From the NCBI GenBank assembly GCA_047626155.1, contig JBLHRR010000002.1, positions 62,001 to 126,000 of the forward strand: DNA of 64,000 nt, in the 5' to 3' direction. The notes beneath the pieces were generated by a model. The model searched no databases and had not been told where the DNA came from. It was given only the letters and a program-made list of their open reading frames with translations. Positions 26,884 through 36,051 of the stretch are shown piece by piece. Source of the stretch: CALGLS01 sp047626155. Lineage in GTDB: Bacteria; Bacteroidota; Bacteroidia; Chitinophagales; Saprospiraceae. The translations under genes and the position numbers were made by a program. Numbering within the stretch: position 1 is the stretch's first letter; each line of letters opens with the position of its first letter.

Positions 26884-29800
26884 ATGTTAAAATTTATTAC
26901 AAACACATTCGGTAAAATCTTTGGGACCAAGTTCGACAAAGACATTGCAATCTACTCTCCAAGGGTAGAGGCGATCAATGATGCATTTGAACAATTGACC
27001 TCCCTGAGTGATGACCAGCTTCGAGAGAAGACCTTGGAATTCCGTCAACGAATCAAAGAACACCTTGCCGGAATTGACGAAGATATCACTGCTTTGGAAA
27101 CAGAATCCAAAGATGAAGCTGACTTTAACCGTAAGGAAGACATCTATGGTGAAATTGACCAGCTTCAAAAGGACAGAGATAAGCACCTGGAAGAAATCCT
27201 AATGGATTTATTGCCGGAAGCTTTCGCTGTAGTGAAGGAAACCGCTTGTCGTTTTTCTAATAATGAAACCATTACGGTAACGGCAACCCCTCACGATAGA
27301 GATATAGCCGCTCGAAAGAGTCATGTTACCATCAAGGGGGATAAAGCAATTTACAAAAATACCTGGACGGCAGCTGGTGGTGAAATTACCTGGAACATGA
27401 TACACTATGATGTACAGCTCATCGGTGGAATGGTACTTCATGATGGTAAGATTGCGGAGATGGCGACAGGTGAAGGAAAGACATTGGTCGCTACCTTACC
27501 TGCTTACCTGAACGGGTTGAGCGGACAAGGTGTACACGTTATTACCGTAAACAACTACCTCGCCCTTCGTGATAGTGAATGGATCGGACCGATCTTCGAA
27601 TTCCTTTTCCTTACGGTGGATTGTATAGATAAGTATCGGCCACATACTCCAGAGCGTTCGGCAGCTTATAAATGCGATATTACCTATGGAACCAATAATG
27701 AATTTGGTTTCGATTACTTGCGTGATAATATGGTACGATCTGCCGACGAAAAAGTACAAGGCAAACATCATTACACGATGATTGATGAGGTGGATTCAGT
27801 TTTAATTGATGATGCCAGAACGCCTTTAATTATTTCCGGACCAGTACCAAAAGGGTCTGATGACCAAGAATATGAAATACTTAAACCAAGCGTAGAGGGA
27901 CTGATCAATGAACAAAGAAAAATAGCGACCAAATACTTAGCAGAAGCGAAAAGCTTATTTAAAGACGGCATTAACGGACACGACGAGGGGGAAGCAGGCT
28001 TGGCTATATTAAGAGCACATCGAGCCTTACCGAAGAATGGACCAACCATAAAATTCCTTTCTCAAGAAGGAGTGAAGGTCATGATGCAAAAAGCAGAAAA
28101 CTTCTACATGCAGGAGCAATCAAAAAACATGCACCTGGCTGATGATCCTTTGCTTTTTACCATCGAAGAAAAAACAAGAACGGTTGATTTGACGGAGAAA
28201 GGAGCAGAATTTTTAGCACGTGGTGGCGAGGACCCTTCTTTCTTTATCATGCCGGACATCGCATTGGAGATAATGTTGATTACAGAGAATGAAGAAATAG
28301 AAGAAGCTACTAAAGAAGAGTCCAAAGAAAATTTGATTCGTGATTTTTCTATTAAGTCAAAGCGTTTGCACTCCATTCATCAATTATTGAAAGCATATAC
28401 GCTTTTTGAAAAAGATGAAGAATATGTGGTAATGGACGGTCAGGTGAAAATTGTAGATGAGCAAACAGGACGTATGATGGAAGGTCGTCGATACTCTGAC
28501 GGTTTGCACCAGGCACTGGAAGCTAAAGAAAATGTAGAAGTAGGGGACATCACCCAGACTTATGCAACAGTAACCTTACAAAACTATTTCCGGACGTACC
28601 ACAAATTAGCAGGTATGACGGGTACGGCAGAAACAGAGGCGGGTGAATTCTGGGAAATCTATAAATTGGACGTTGTGGTTATTCCAACCAACAGACCGAT
28701 TGCCAGAGATGACCGGGAGGATTTGGTTTACAAAACAGCTAAGGAGAAATTCAATGCAGTAATAGACGACATTGTTAAACTGAGTGCAGAAGGAAGACCT
28801 ATTTTGGTTGGTACCACTTCGGTAGATATTTCAGAAAATCTCAGTCGATTGCTTGATATGCGGGGTATTGCCCACAACGTATTGAACGCAAAACAACATC
28901 AGCGAGAAGCAGAAATTGTGACAGTAGCAGGACACGCTGGTAACGTAACGATTGCAACTAACATGGCGGGTCGTGGTACGGATATCAAGATCAGCGATGA
29001 AGTAAAAGCAGCGGGTGGTTTGGCGATCATTGGTACAGAGCGTCACGATTCCCGACGAGTAGATAGACAACTTCGTGGACGTGCCGGTCGACAAGGAGAT
29101 CCGGGTAGCTCGCAGTTCTACATTTCTCTGGAAGACAACCTGATGCGATTGTTCCAGTCGGAGCGTATTGCTAAAGTGATGGATAAGATGGGCTTGGAAG
29201 AGGGAGAAGTGATCCAGCACTCTATGGTTTCTAAATCCATTGAAAGAGCACAGAAAAAAGTAGAGGAGAACAACTACGGTATTCGTAAACGATTACTCGA
29301 ATATGATGACGTAATGAATATCCAGAGAGAGGCGATTTATAAAAAGAGAGACAATGCCTTGCAAGGAAAACGACTTTCTGTAGATCTTCACTCGACCTTT
29401 ATGAACTTGACCGAAACGATGGTCTTGAACAATAAAGAAAGAGGCGATTACGACAGCTTCCGTACGGAGGTGATAAGCGTTCTTGGTTTTGCACCAGATA
29501 TGGATCAGGACTTTTTTGAAACACAATCAGAAGAAGAAATTGTTCATAGCTTCCAAGATCAGTTCCTTTCTTTTTATAATCGGAAAAAAGAAAAAATTGC
29601 GGAAGTTTTGTTGCCAACTATCAAGCGGGTATTTGAAGATGAAGGGCATCGCTATAAGCGAATTATGGTTCCGTTCAACGATGGAAGTAGCCGTAACCTT
29701 TCCATTTCTGCTAACCTGGAAGAGGCCGTAAAGTCTGAAGGGGAAACCATCACCTTAGATATTGAAAAGGCGGTAGCCCTGGCTATTGTTGATGAAGAAT

Positions 29801-30204
29801 GGAAAGAACACTTGCGCTCTATGGATGAATTGAAAGAATCTGTTCAGGCAGCTTCTTTTGAGCAAAAAGATCCATTGGTGATTTACAAAATGGAAGCTTA
29901 CGAACTGTTCGAACAATTGGTTTACACCGTCAACGAACAGATGACTTCCTACCTTTCTAAAGGTAAAATCATACTAGGAGATGGAAGAGATGTTCAGGAA
30001 GCTCGTGAGCAAAAAACAGATATGAGTAATACGCAAACCAGTCGCTCAGGAAACTCAGCGCAAGCGGCAGTACGAGCAGCGGCAGAAGGAGTGAGTCGTC
30101 GGAAACAAGAAACGGTTCGCCGGACCGATCCTAAAGTAGGGCGTAATGATGCTTGCCCTTGTGGAAGCGGTAAGAAGTACAAACATTGTCATGGTAGAGC
30201 ATAG
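26884..30204 (+). CDS. secA: Preprotein translocase ATPase SecA
   Basis: Motor ATPase that drives proteins through SecYEG. At 1106 residues it is the long Bacteroidota form. Seen: DEAD motor Walker A MATGEGKT (~residues 197-204), Walker B DEVDSVLIDDARTPLIISG, preprotein cross-linking domain, NBD2 motifs (TNMAGRGTDI, QLRGRAGRQGDPG), helical scaffold with DEEWKEHLRSMDELK, and a C-terminal SEC-C zinc tail DACPCGSGKKYKHCHG. A lineage insertion of about 100 residues follows the DDARTP motif (roughly residues 330-435), as in other Bacteroidota SecA. Essential and upstream of the SPOR protein and rodA. Confidence 0.97.
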   Translation: MLKFITNTFGKIFGTKFDKDIAIYSPRVEAINDAFEQLTSLSDDQLREKTLEFRQRIKEHLAGIDEDITALETESKDEADFNRKEDIYGEIDQLQKDRDKHLEEILMDLLPEAFAVVKETACRFSNNETITVTATPHDRDIAARKSHVTIKGDKAIYKNTWTAAGGEITWNMIHYDVQLIGGMVLHDGKIAEMATGEGKTLVATLPAYLNGLSGQGVHVITVNNYLALRDSEWIGPIFEFLFLTVDCIDKYRPHTPERSAAYKCDITYGTNNEFGFDYLRDNMVRSADEKVQGKHHYTMIDEVDSVLIDDARTPLIISGPVPKGSDDQEYEILKPSVEGLINEQRKIATKYLAEAKSLFKDGINGHDEGEAGLAILRAHRALPKNGPTIKFLSQEGVKVMMQKAENFYMQEQSKNMHLADDPLLFTIEEKTRTVDLTEKGAEFLARGGEDPSFFIMPDIALEIMLITENEEIEEATKEESKENLIRDFSIKSKRLHSIHQLLKAYTLFEKDEEYVVMDGQVKIVDEQTGRMMEGRRYSDGLHQALEAKENVEVGDITQTYATVTLQNYFRTYHKLAGMTGTAETEAGEFWEIYKLDVVVIPTNRPIARDDREDLVYKTAKEKFNAVIDDIVKLSAEGRPILVGTTSVDISENLSRLLDMRGIAHNVLNAKQHQREAEIVTVAGHAGNVTIATNMAGRGTDIKISDEVKAAGGLAIIGTERHDSRRVDRQLRGRAGRQGDPGSSQFYISLEDNLMRLFQSERIAKVMDKMGLEEGEVIQHSMVSKSIERAQKKVEENNYGIRKRLLEYDDVMNIQREAIYKKRDNALQGKRLSVDLHSTFMNLTETMVLNNKERGDYDSFRTEVISVLGFAPDMDQDFFETQSEEEIVHSFQDQFLSFYNRKKEKIAEVLLPTIKRVFEDEGHRYKRIMVPFNDGSSRNLSISANLEEAVKSEGETITLDIEKAVALAIVDEEWKEHLRSMDELKESVQAASFEQKDPLVIYKMEAYELFEQLVYTVNEQMTSYLSKGKIILGDGRDVQEAREQKTDMSNTQTSRSGNSAQAAVRAAAEGVSRRKQETVRRTDPKVGRNDACPCGSGKKYKHCHGRA

Positions 30205-30256
30205 TCGGACGAGAAAATATCTCTCTCCCTCTTAGCCTCTAACACAAACAAATACG

Positions 30257-30300
30257 TATCTTTGAACAGCGATATGATTCTATGAATCGTATCGCTGTTC
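30257..30300 (+). promoter_or_regulatory. TATCTTTG motif fused to a hairpin after secA
   Basis: TATCTTTG (30257-30264) is directly followed by a 17-bp stem GAACAGCGATATGATTC / GAATCGTATCGCTGTTC (one G-U) with loop TAT. The hairpin could end secA transcripts, though no T run follows; the -7-like motif could serve the SPOR gene 158 bases on. Confidence 0.4.
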
Positions 30301-30314
30301 TGATTTATAAGTTG

Positions 30315-30421
30315 CTATACACTTTTTGCTATGGCTCTGCCTCCCAGCTTCCTAAAGGAGAGGCTGCTTCTCGCAGACTTATCAACTGATAATGGTTGCT
30401 TTTGAAAAGTGTAGTCAGTTA
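30315..30421. repeat. ~105-bp inverted-repeat element (family D, copy 1)
   Basis: Starts CTATACACTTTTTGC and ends TTTTGAAAAGTGTAGTCAGTTA, giving opposed TACACTTTT ends, with CTTCTCGCAGACTTATCAAC inside. A relative at 50860-50959 has TCTTCTCGCGGGCTTATCGA and TTTGAAAAGTATATAGTCATTTA in the same order. Confidence 0.65.
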
Positions 30422-30457
30422 CTTCTATAGGTTTTACACAAAATAAAGATCACAGAT

Positions 30458-30859
30458 ATGAGATTCTATCCAACCATTTTCTTTCTACTTATTTTTAGTT
30501 TCTGCCAATCTGCTACGGCTCAAAATATCCAGGTGGAGGAAGAATACACTGTTTCCAGAATGATGGCTCGTTTTGGGGAATTGAATAAAATGAAATCGAC
30601 CGTTCCTGGTTGGCGAATTCAATTGGTGGCAACAACGGATCGTAGGAAAATGGAAGCCACAAAAGAGGCGTTCATGAGAAAACATCCGTATATCTCTATT
30701 GACTGGCAACACGCCAAGCCTTATTATCGACTAAGAGCAGGAGCCTTCAAAACAAAGCTGGAAGCGATGCGTGTATTGGATCGTTTGAAAAAAGATTACC
30801 CTTCTGCTTTTCCTGCTAAGGATGCTAGCATCTCTTTGAAAGCATTAGTAGGTTTATAA
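30458..30859 (+). CDS. SPOR-domain protein
   Basis: A 133-residue exported protein. Signal peptide 1-21 (FFLLIFSFCQSATAQ). The C-terminal ~75 residues form a SPOR domain (GWRIQLVATTDRRKMEATKEAF ... PYYRLRAGAFKTKLEAMRVLDRLKKDYP), which binds glycan strands stripped of stem peptides, mainly at septa. It has no transmembrane anchor, so it is a small periplasmic SPOR protein. Located between secA and rodA on the same strand, which suits a cell-envelope role. Confidence 0.85.
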   Translation: MRFYPTIFFLLIFSFCQSATAQNIQVEEEYTVSRMMARFGELNKMKSTVPGWRIQLVATTDRRKMEATKEAFMRKHPYISIDWQHAKPYYRLRAGAFKTKLEAMRVLDRLKKDYPSAFPAKDASISLKALVGL

Positions 30860-30865
30860 GGACCC

Positions 30866-30927
30866 TTCTTTGACAGATTCTAAAAATATGGAATCCTCCC
30901 TAAATGGCGGACAGGTTCGTCAAAGAA
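30866..30927. repeat. Short palindromic repeat (family B, copy 1)
   Basis: TTCTTTGA...TCAAAGAA inverted ends enclose a core. The final 31 bases (from TCCCTAAATGGCGGACAGG to the end) are identical to 33665-33695. Confidence 0.7.
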
Positions 30928-30952
30928 CTATAAATTTGTATAACAACCATTT

Positions 30953-32365
30953 ATGAGTAAAAGGCAGCATTCTTTTTTACAAAGTGTTGATTTGATGACC
31001 CTAAGTATTTATTTGAGCTTATTGGGCATTGGCTGGCTTATGGTATACACGGTTGGCTATAATGAGGAATTAACTTTATCCGAAACCATATTTGACCTGA
31101 GTACCAAGGTAGGGAAGCAAACACTTTGGATCGGAATTTCTTTGTTGGCTCTGATTATGACCATTTCGGTAGAATGGACCTTCTGGAGGACCTTTGCCTA
31201 TCCTATTTATGGGATTGGTCTGGCAAGTTTGGTAGGCGTACTTTTATTTGGAATAACGGTAAAGGGAGCAAACTCCTGGTACTCTATTGGAGGCTTTACC
31301 TTACAGCCCTCAGAGTTTGTCAAGTTTGCAACCTGCCTGGCAATGGCTGCCTTTCTGAGTACATATAAAACCAACCTTAATAAGACAAGCACCGTCTTGA
31401 TTTCTTTCGGAATACTGGCTGCGCCTATGGCCTTGATCCTCTTACAACCAGATGCAGGTTCTGCATTGGTCTTTCTATCCTTTCTTATTTTGATGTTTAG
31501 AGAAGGGCTATCTCCCAGCTTAATTATTTTCGCACTAGCTACTGCCACGCTTTTGGTTCTAGGATTTATTTTTCCCTTTTATCAGATGATGGTGGTCTTC
31601 ACGTTATTAATTTTATTGGTACTCTTTAGAAGTATTATTAAAGACTTCAAACTACTAGCGATCTATCTGGTAATAGCCGCAGTTTCTTTATTCTTTACTT
31701 ATAAAGGCTTTGGAGTGTATGTATTGTTATGTATTGGCCTTTTGTTATTGCTTTTTTCTTATCTGAATTGGGCTCAGCGAAAAGGAACCTTAGTTGGTCA
31801 ACTTTCTATCCTACTTATTATGGGAACGCTGGTAGCCGGTGGTGCCAATTATACGTTTAATAATATAATGAGGAGTCATCAGCAAGATAGAATCAATGTT
31901 TGGCTACGCCCTCACCTTTGTGACCCACAAGGATCATTATATAATTTGATTCAATCGAAAATGGCCATTGGTTCCGGAGGCTTTCAGGGTAAAGGATTTC
32001 TGAATGGTGAAATCACCAAAGGAGGTTATGTCCCGGAGCAGGATACTGACTTTATTTTTTGCACCATTGCTGAGGAGCAAGGCTTTATTGGTAGCTTGGG
32101 GATCATTGGTTTATTTACCTTGCTGCTAATGCGCATCCTCGTTATAGCGGAACGGCAAAATTCGGATTTTTCCCGCCAATATGCTTACTGCTTCGCAGGG
32201 GTTTTATTCCTCCACTTTTTTGTAAATATAGGAATGACCATGGGATTAGTCCCGGTTATAGGGATACCTTTGCCTTTTATAAGCTATGGAGGTTCTTCAG
32301 TGTTGGCCTTTACACTTATGTTTGGGGTACTACTAAAGCTGGATACTAAGAGATATATTGGGTAA
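30953..32365 (+). CDS. rodA: Rod shape-determining protein RodA (SEDS glycosyltransferase)
   Basis: A 470-residue multipass SEDS protein that polymerises lipid II with PBP2 during elongation. Seen: LQPDAGSALVFLS (conserved Asp), a long periplasmic loop ending QDRINVWLRPHLCDPQGSLYN, then GSGGFQGKGFLNGEITKGGYVPEQDTDFIF and the C-terminal LPFISYGGSSVLAFTLMFGVL. The VPEQDTDFIF and LPFISYGGSS motifs fit RodA rather than FtsW in this position, but FtsW is not excluded. In many genomes rodA follows mrdA; here mreBCD-mrdA are 20 kb away on the other strand. A remnant of family A repeat follows its stop. Confidence 0.9.
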   Translation: MSKRQHSFLQSVDLMTLSIYLSLLGIGWLMVYTVGYNEELTLSETIFDLSTKVGKQTLWIGISLLALIMTISVEWTFWRTFAYPIYGIGLASLVGVLLFGITVKGANSWYSIGGFTLQPSEFVKFATCLAMAAFLSTYKTNLNKTSTVLISFGILAAPMALILLQPDAGSALVFLSFLILMFREGLSPSLIIFALATATLLVLGFIFPFYQMMVVFTLLILLVLFRSIIKDFKLLAIYLVIAAVSLFFTYKGFGVYVLLCIGLLLLLFSYLNWAQRKGTLVGQLSILLIMGTLVAGGANYTFNNIMRSHQQDRINVWLRPHLCDPQGSLYNLIQSKMAIGSGGFQGKGFLNGEITKGGYVPEQDTDFIFCTIAEEQGFIGSLGIIGLFTLLLMRILVIAERQNSDFSRQYAYCFAGVLFLHFFVNIGMTMGLVPVIGIPLPFISYGGSSVLAFTLMFGVLLKLDTKRYIG

Positions 32366-32373
32366 GTTTCTAT

Positions 32374-32432
32374 CTAAGTAACAACGAAAAATTAAATCCC
32401 GATTTGGAAATTATTTTTTGTGTAACACTAAT
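32374..32432 (+). repeat. Internally deleted family A element
   Basis: Left end CTAAGTAACAACGAAAAATT through CCCGATTTGGAAA is identical to the full copy at 8417; it then jumps to TTATTTTTTGTGTAACACTAA, the right end. The ~71 bases removed in comparison with 8417-8545 lie between two GGAAA words, a deletion pattern expected from slippage across a hairpin. Confidence 0.8.
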
Positions 32433-32479
32433 AGGATGGCCAATTATTTATAAATAAAAGAACCTTAAATAAGATAGTT

Positions 32480-33610
32480 TTGAAATTTAAAATACGCCAT
32501 AGCGACCCGGACTCCAACGCTCGGGCAGGCACCATAACCACTGATCATGGAGAAATCCAGACGCCCATTTTTATGCCTGTTGGTACGGTGGGTTCTGTAA
32601 AAGGAATTCATCAGCACGAATTAAATGAGGACATCCTAGCCCAGATCATTTTAGGAAACACCTACCACTTATACCTTCGACCAGGATTAGATGTTTTGAA
32701 AGCGGCTGGAGGCTTGCATAAATTCATGGGATATGACAAACCCATGCTGACCGATAGTGGTGGCTACCAAGTTTACTCGCTAAGTGGTCGTAGAAAAATA
32801 AAAGAGGAGGGCGTTACTTTCCGTTCGCACATCGATGGTTCCAAACATTTATTCACCCCTGAAAATGTAATGGACATTCAACGAACAATCGGAGCAGATA
32901 TCATCATGGCCTTTGATGAGTGTACACCCTACCCTTGCGAATACAACTACGCCAAACGCTCCATCGAAATGACTCACCGTTGGTTGAAACGTTGTTGCGA
33001 TCGCTTCGATCAGACAGAGCCACATTATGGTTATGAGCAAACGCTATTTCCAATTGTACAAGGGAGTACCTACAAAGATTTAAGAAAGATATCCGCTGAA
33101 GCTATTGCGGCCTTTGATCGTCCGGCGAATGCCATCGGTGGTCTTTCTGTTGGCGAACCTGCGGAGGAAATGTACGCGATGACGGATATTGTATGCAGCA
33201 TACTACCTAAAGATAAACCCCGTTACTTAATGGGTGTTGGTACTCCAGCTAATCTCCTAGAGAATATCGCACTGGGTATTGATATGTTCGATTGCGTACT
33301 CCCTTCCCGAAATGCACGACACGGATTGTTGTACACTGACGAAGGGATCATTAATATTAAAAATAAAAAATGGGAAGCTGACTTCAGTCCTATTGATGCA
33401 AATAGTACTTGCGCAACAAGCCGTTTTCATACCAAATCTTATCTGCGCCACTTGGTTCATAGCAAGGAGTTGTTGGGGGGGCAAATATGTACCTTGCAGA
33501 ATTTGAGCTTTTATCTTTGGTTGGTCAATGAAGCGGGCCGTCAGATAGAAGCGGGTACTTTTACTTCCTGGAAAAACAAGATGCTGCCGAGGGTGCAGAA
33601 CCGCCTATAA
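32480..33610 (+). CDS. tgt: tRNA-guanine transglycosylase (queuine/preQ1 insertion)
   Basis: Exchanges G34 for preQ1 in tRNAs with GUN anticodons. A TTG start at 32480 is chosen: MKFKIRHSDPDSNARAGTI is the expected N-terminus and there is no in-frame ATG nearby. Catalytic residues present: D92 in MLTDSGGYQVYSL and nucleophile D271 in GIDMFDCVLPSRNARHG; GGLSVGEP and YLMGVGTP bind base and tRNA. Length 376 is normal. The zinc site is degenerate: aligned with C318/C320/C323/H349 of Zymomonas TGT are S309, C311, S314 and Q340. The fold downstream (KSYLRHLVHSKELLGGQ) is still clear. Next gene is an LptF/G permease after a family B repeat. Confidence 0.93.
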   Translation: MKFKIRHSDPDSNARAGTITTDHGEIQTPIFMPVGTVGSVKGIHQHELNEDILAQIILGNTYHLYLRPGLDVLKAAGGLHKFMGYDKPMLTDSGGYQVYSLSGRRKIKEEGVTFRSHIDGSKHLFTPENVMDIQRTIGADIIMAFDECTPYPCEYNYAKRSIEMTHRWLKRCCDRFDQTEPHYGYEQTLFPIVQGSTYKDLRKISAEAIAAFDRPANAIGGLSVGEPAEEMYAMTDIVCSILPKDKPRYLMGVGTPANLLENIALGIDMFDCVLPSRNARHGLLYTDEGIINIKNKKWEADFSPIDANSTCATSRFHTKSYLRHLVHSKELLGGQICTLQNLSFYLWLVNEAGRQIEAGTFTSWKNKMLPRVQNRL

Positions 33611-33636
33611 CGCAAATAATGCCCTGTCCAATTTTC

Positions 33637-33695
33637 TTCTTTGAGGAACTATAATACGGAATAGTCCCTAAATGGCGGACAGGTTCGTCAAAGAA
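33637..33695. repeat. Short palindromic repeat (family B, copy 2) covering a false lptG start
   Basis: TTCTTTGAGG ... TTCGTCAAAGAA, with 31 bases identical to copy 1. An ATG inside the repeat (33672) would extend the permease by 12 residues (MADRFVKESLSS); since the sequence belongs to the repeat, this start is rejected. Confidence 0.7.
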
Positions 33696-33707
33696 TCACT
33701 AAGCTCT

Positions 33708-34796
33708 ATGTTTAAAAAGCTTGACATATATATCATCAAGAAGTACCTCGCTACTTTTTTCTTTACAGTACTTATTTTTTCACTCATTGCAGCTGTTATA
33801 GATCTGAGTGATAAAATAGAAGATTATGTAGAGGAAGACGTAACGATATATGAAATATTATTTGACTACACCGTCAATTTTATGTTGTATATCAATGGCT
33901 TACTTTTGCCACTCTATGCCTTAATTTCGGTTGTGTTTTTCACATCCCGGATGGCTTATAGCTCTGAGATCATTTCCATTTTTAATGCAGGAGTAAGTTT
34001 TACCCGTTTGCTGCGGCCTTATATGATTGCTGCTTTGTTTATAACGGGCTTGCATTTATTGGCGAACCATATTTTAATTCCCAATGGAAACAAAGCGCGA
34101 ATTGAGTTCGAGCACAAATATATTTACAAGCATAATGATCAGGGCAAAAAACGAGATGTCCATATCTTCATCGCTCCGGATACTAAGGTTTATGTAAGTC
34201 GTTACCGAAAATCGGATTCTACGGCAACTAACCTTCGCCTCGAAAAATTTAAAGACAATGAGCTGGTTGAATTTCTAAAAGCAGAAAAAGCTAAATGGAA
34301 AGGGCCGCCGAATAATTGGGAATTGATCAACTACGAACGAAGAGCTTTTGACGGAACCAGAGAGGTGCTCGAAACTGTAAGCGAAGGCTCCTTAGATACA
34401 ACCATCAATATCACGCCAGGCGATTTCGTCCGTTACCTAGAAGAGAAAGATATGATGGTGACTTCCGTCCTTCAGAAATTTATAGACGTAGAACGACAGC
34501 GAGGAGTTGGAAACGCAAAACCATTTGAGGTAGAAATTCATCGGCGAACAGCAGAACCCATTACCATTCTTATTCTGACCTTAATAGGCGTAGCTGTAGC
34601 CGCTCGTAAGGTGCGAGGGGGAATGGGCTTCCATTTATCCCTCGGAGTGGCTATTGGTGCCATCTTTATATTCTTATCTAAATTCTCCGTAACCTTTGCA
34701 ACCAACGAAAGCCTTCCTGCTGTTTTGGGCGTTTGGTTGCCTAACATCTTTTTCTTCTTTGTAGCAATGTTCTTGGTATTTAAGGCGCAGAAGTAA
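33708..34796 (+). CDS. LptF/LptG-family permease (YjgP/YjgQ)
   Basis: Inner-membrane permease component of the LPS transport machine, with LptB2 extracting LPS into the periplasmic bridge. 362 residues from the ATG at 33708 (MFKKLDIYIIKKYLATFFFTV), the typical family opening. Three N-terminal membrane segments, an extended periplasmic beta-jellyroll (roughly residues 125-265), then three C-terminal segments (TILILTLIGVAVAARK, FHLSLGVAIGAIFIFL, LGVWLPNIFFFFVAMF). LptF and LptG cannot be told apart reliably here; the single-gene setting in Bacteroidota often leaves the partner elsewhere. Downstream, a 413-base gap separates it from the sigma factor. Confidence 0.88.
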   Translation: MFKKLDIYIIKKYLATFFFTVLIFSLIAAVIDLSDKIEDYVEEDVTIYEILFDYTVNFMLYINGLLLPLYALISVVFFTSRMAYSSEIISIFNAGVSFTRLLRPYMIAALFITGLHLLANHILIPNGNKARIEFEHKYIYKHNDQGKKRDVHIFIAPDTKVYVSRYRKSDSTATNLRLEKFKDNELVEFLKAEKAKWKGPPNNWELINYERRAFDGTREVLETVSEGSLDTTINITPGDFVRYLEEKDMMVTSVLQKFIDVERQRGVGNAKPFEVEIHRRTAEPITILILTLIGVAVAARKVRGGMGFHLSLGVAIGAIFIFLSKFSVTFATNESLPAVLGVWLPNIFFFFVAMFLVFKAQK

Positions 34797-35209
34797 GGGC
34801 CTTTATTCACTTTTAGTAATCTAGTGTTCGGCATCCGTCGGAGCATATCTTTTCATTTCTCGAAGAAGAAAAAGCTTTGTTTTCCTATTTCGGAGCAGTC
34901 ACAGCCCCTTTTGGGGTTGATGGTTTTTTTTTCGTCAAAAGGGATATTTCTAGGAAGGTGAAAATCAGGACATTGTTTAATGTCAGGACGGCAACAGTTT
35001 TCATTTTTTTTTGAAAGTTTAAAAAGTATAATTATTTAACGTAAGTGGCTGATTTAAATATATTTGTGTTTATTTTCAATCTGTTTTGTTTACTGTTTTA
35101 CGCCGGTTCAGCTGATTTTGTTTAATCATAATTTGGATTTTGTTTAACAAGGTTGTATATTTGTTTAACCAAAGAAAGAGAACCATAAAACAATCAAAAA
35201 TTTCGAATT
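34797..35209. other. Gap between LptF/G gene and sigma factor
   Basis: Contains a weak GC hairpin AGCCCC-TTTT-GGGGTT with a T run (34903-34934), likely ending the permease transcript, and the promoter at 35132-35163. No ORF. Confidence 0.5.
35132..35163 (+). promoter_or_regulatory. Bacteroidota-type promoter of the ECF sigma gene
   Basis: TTTG at 35132-35135, a 20-base spacer, then TATATTTG at 35156-35163: full match to the TTTG-N19-21-TAnnTTTG consensus. It would start transcription about 40 bases before the ATG at 35210. Confidence 0.7.
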
Positions 35210-35749
35210 ATGTCAACAATTGAATTTGATACTAGATTTAATAAATTATCAGGAATGCTACATTCCTTCGCTTATAACTTGACTAAGAATGTAGAGGATT
35301 CCAGAGATTTATTTCAGGAAACTGCTTTTCGTGTCATTACTAACAGAGAAAAATTTCGCCCAGGCACGAACTTTAAAGCATGGACTTTCACGATAATGAA
35401 GAATATCTTCATCAATAATTATCGTAAAAAAATGAAAGCCAATACCATCAGTGATTCTACAGATAATCTTTATTATATCAATTCAGGAGCTAATGTAATC
35501 GAGAACAATGCAGACTCTGATATATTGATGAAGGAGCTGACTGAGATTATCGCTGGCCTCGACGAGGGGACTCGTGTTCCGTTCATGATGCACTATGAAG
35601 GGTTTAAATATCAGGAAATCGCTGATGAACTGGATTTACCACTTGGAACAGTGAAGAGCCGAATCTTTTTTGCGCGAAAGGAACTCAAAGACATTATCAA
35701 TAAAAGATACGACCAGTCTCTTGATATTAATACATCAGTTGCCATCTAG
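35210..35749 (+). CDS. ECF-type RNA polymerase sigma factor
   Basis: A 179-residue sigma-70 family protein with region 2 (residues ~10-80: NLTKNVEDSRDLFQETAFRVI, then GTNFKAWTFTIMKNIFINNYRK) and region 4 (residues ~110-165: PFMMHYEGFKYQEIADELDLP, LGTVKSRIFFARKELK), lacking regions 1 and 3. No anti-sigma gene is adjacent; the next gene is a CHAT protein beyond a terminator. This close subgroup is widely conserved in Bacteroidota; its regulon is not evident from this window. Strong promoter upstream. Confidence 0.92.
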   Translation: MSTIEFDTRFNKLSGMLHSFAYNLTKNVEDSRDLFQETAFRVITNREKFRPGTNFKAWTFTIMKNIFINNYRKKMKANTISDSTDNLYYINSGANVIENNADSDILMKELTEIIAGLDEGTRVPFMMHYEGFKYQEIADELDLPLGTVKSRIFFARKELKDIINKRYDQSLDINTSVAI

Positions 35750-35797
35750 AGGCTAGGTTTATAAGAAATAAAAACCACAAACAAATACAATTGTCCT

Positions 35798-35827
35798 GGC
35801 TGCCTCTTTTTAGAGGCAGCCATTTTT
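35798..35827 (+). terminator. Intrinsic terminator after sigma factor
   Basis: GGCTGCCTCT / AGAGGCAGCC with a four-base loop and ATTTTTATT tail, 48 bases after the stop. Confidence 0.88.
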
Positions 35828-36051
35828 ATTGGTGTGTTTTTCCTCTAGTAATTAGCGTTTTCAATTCCAACTTCAATCTCAATTGCCGTAGTATGCGGAC
35901 TAAGTGCATTGAGGTTGAAGAACCCACATTACGATTGTCCTATTTGTATACCTTCCATATTTGTTTTATAACATTAATCGCCCTAATTTTGGCTTGTGAC
36001 CCCTTAAGGCAACGCCACAATCGTTTGGTCAACAGAAAAACCACCCTCATA

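Noticed and set aside
33672..33707. Start of the LptF/G permease at 33672
   Set aside because: These bases belong to a repeat that also occurs before rodA; the family N-terminus begins at 33708.
35791..36051. Upstream extension of the CHAT gene from a TTG start
   Set aside because: It starts inside the sigma-factor terminator (35798-35827) and hides a clear signal peptide that begins at ATG 36052.
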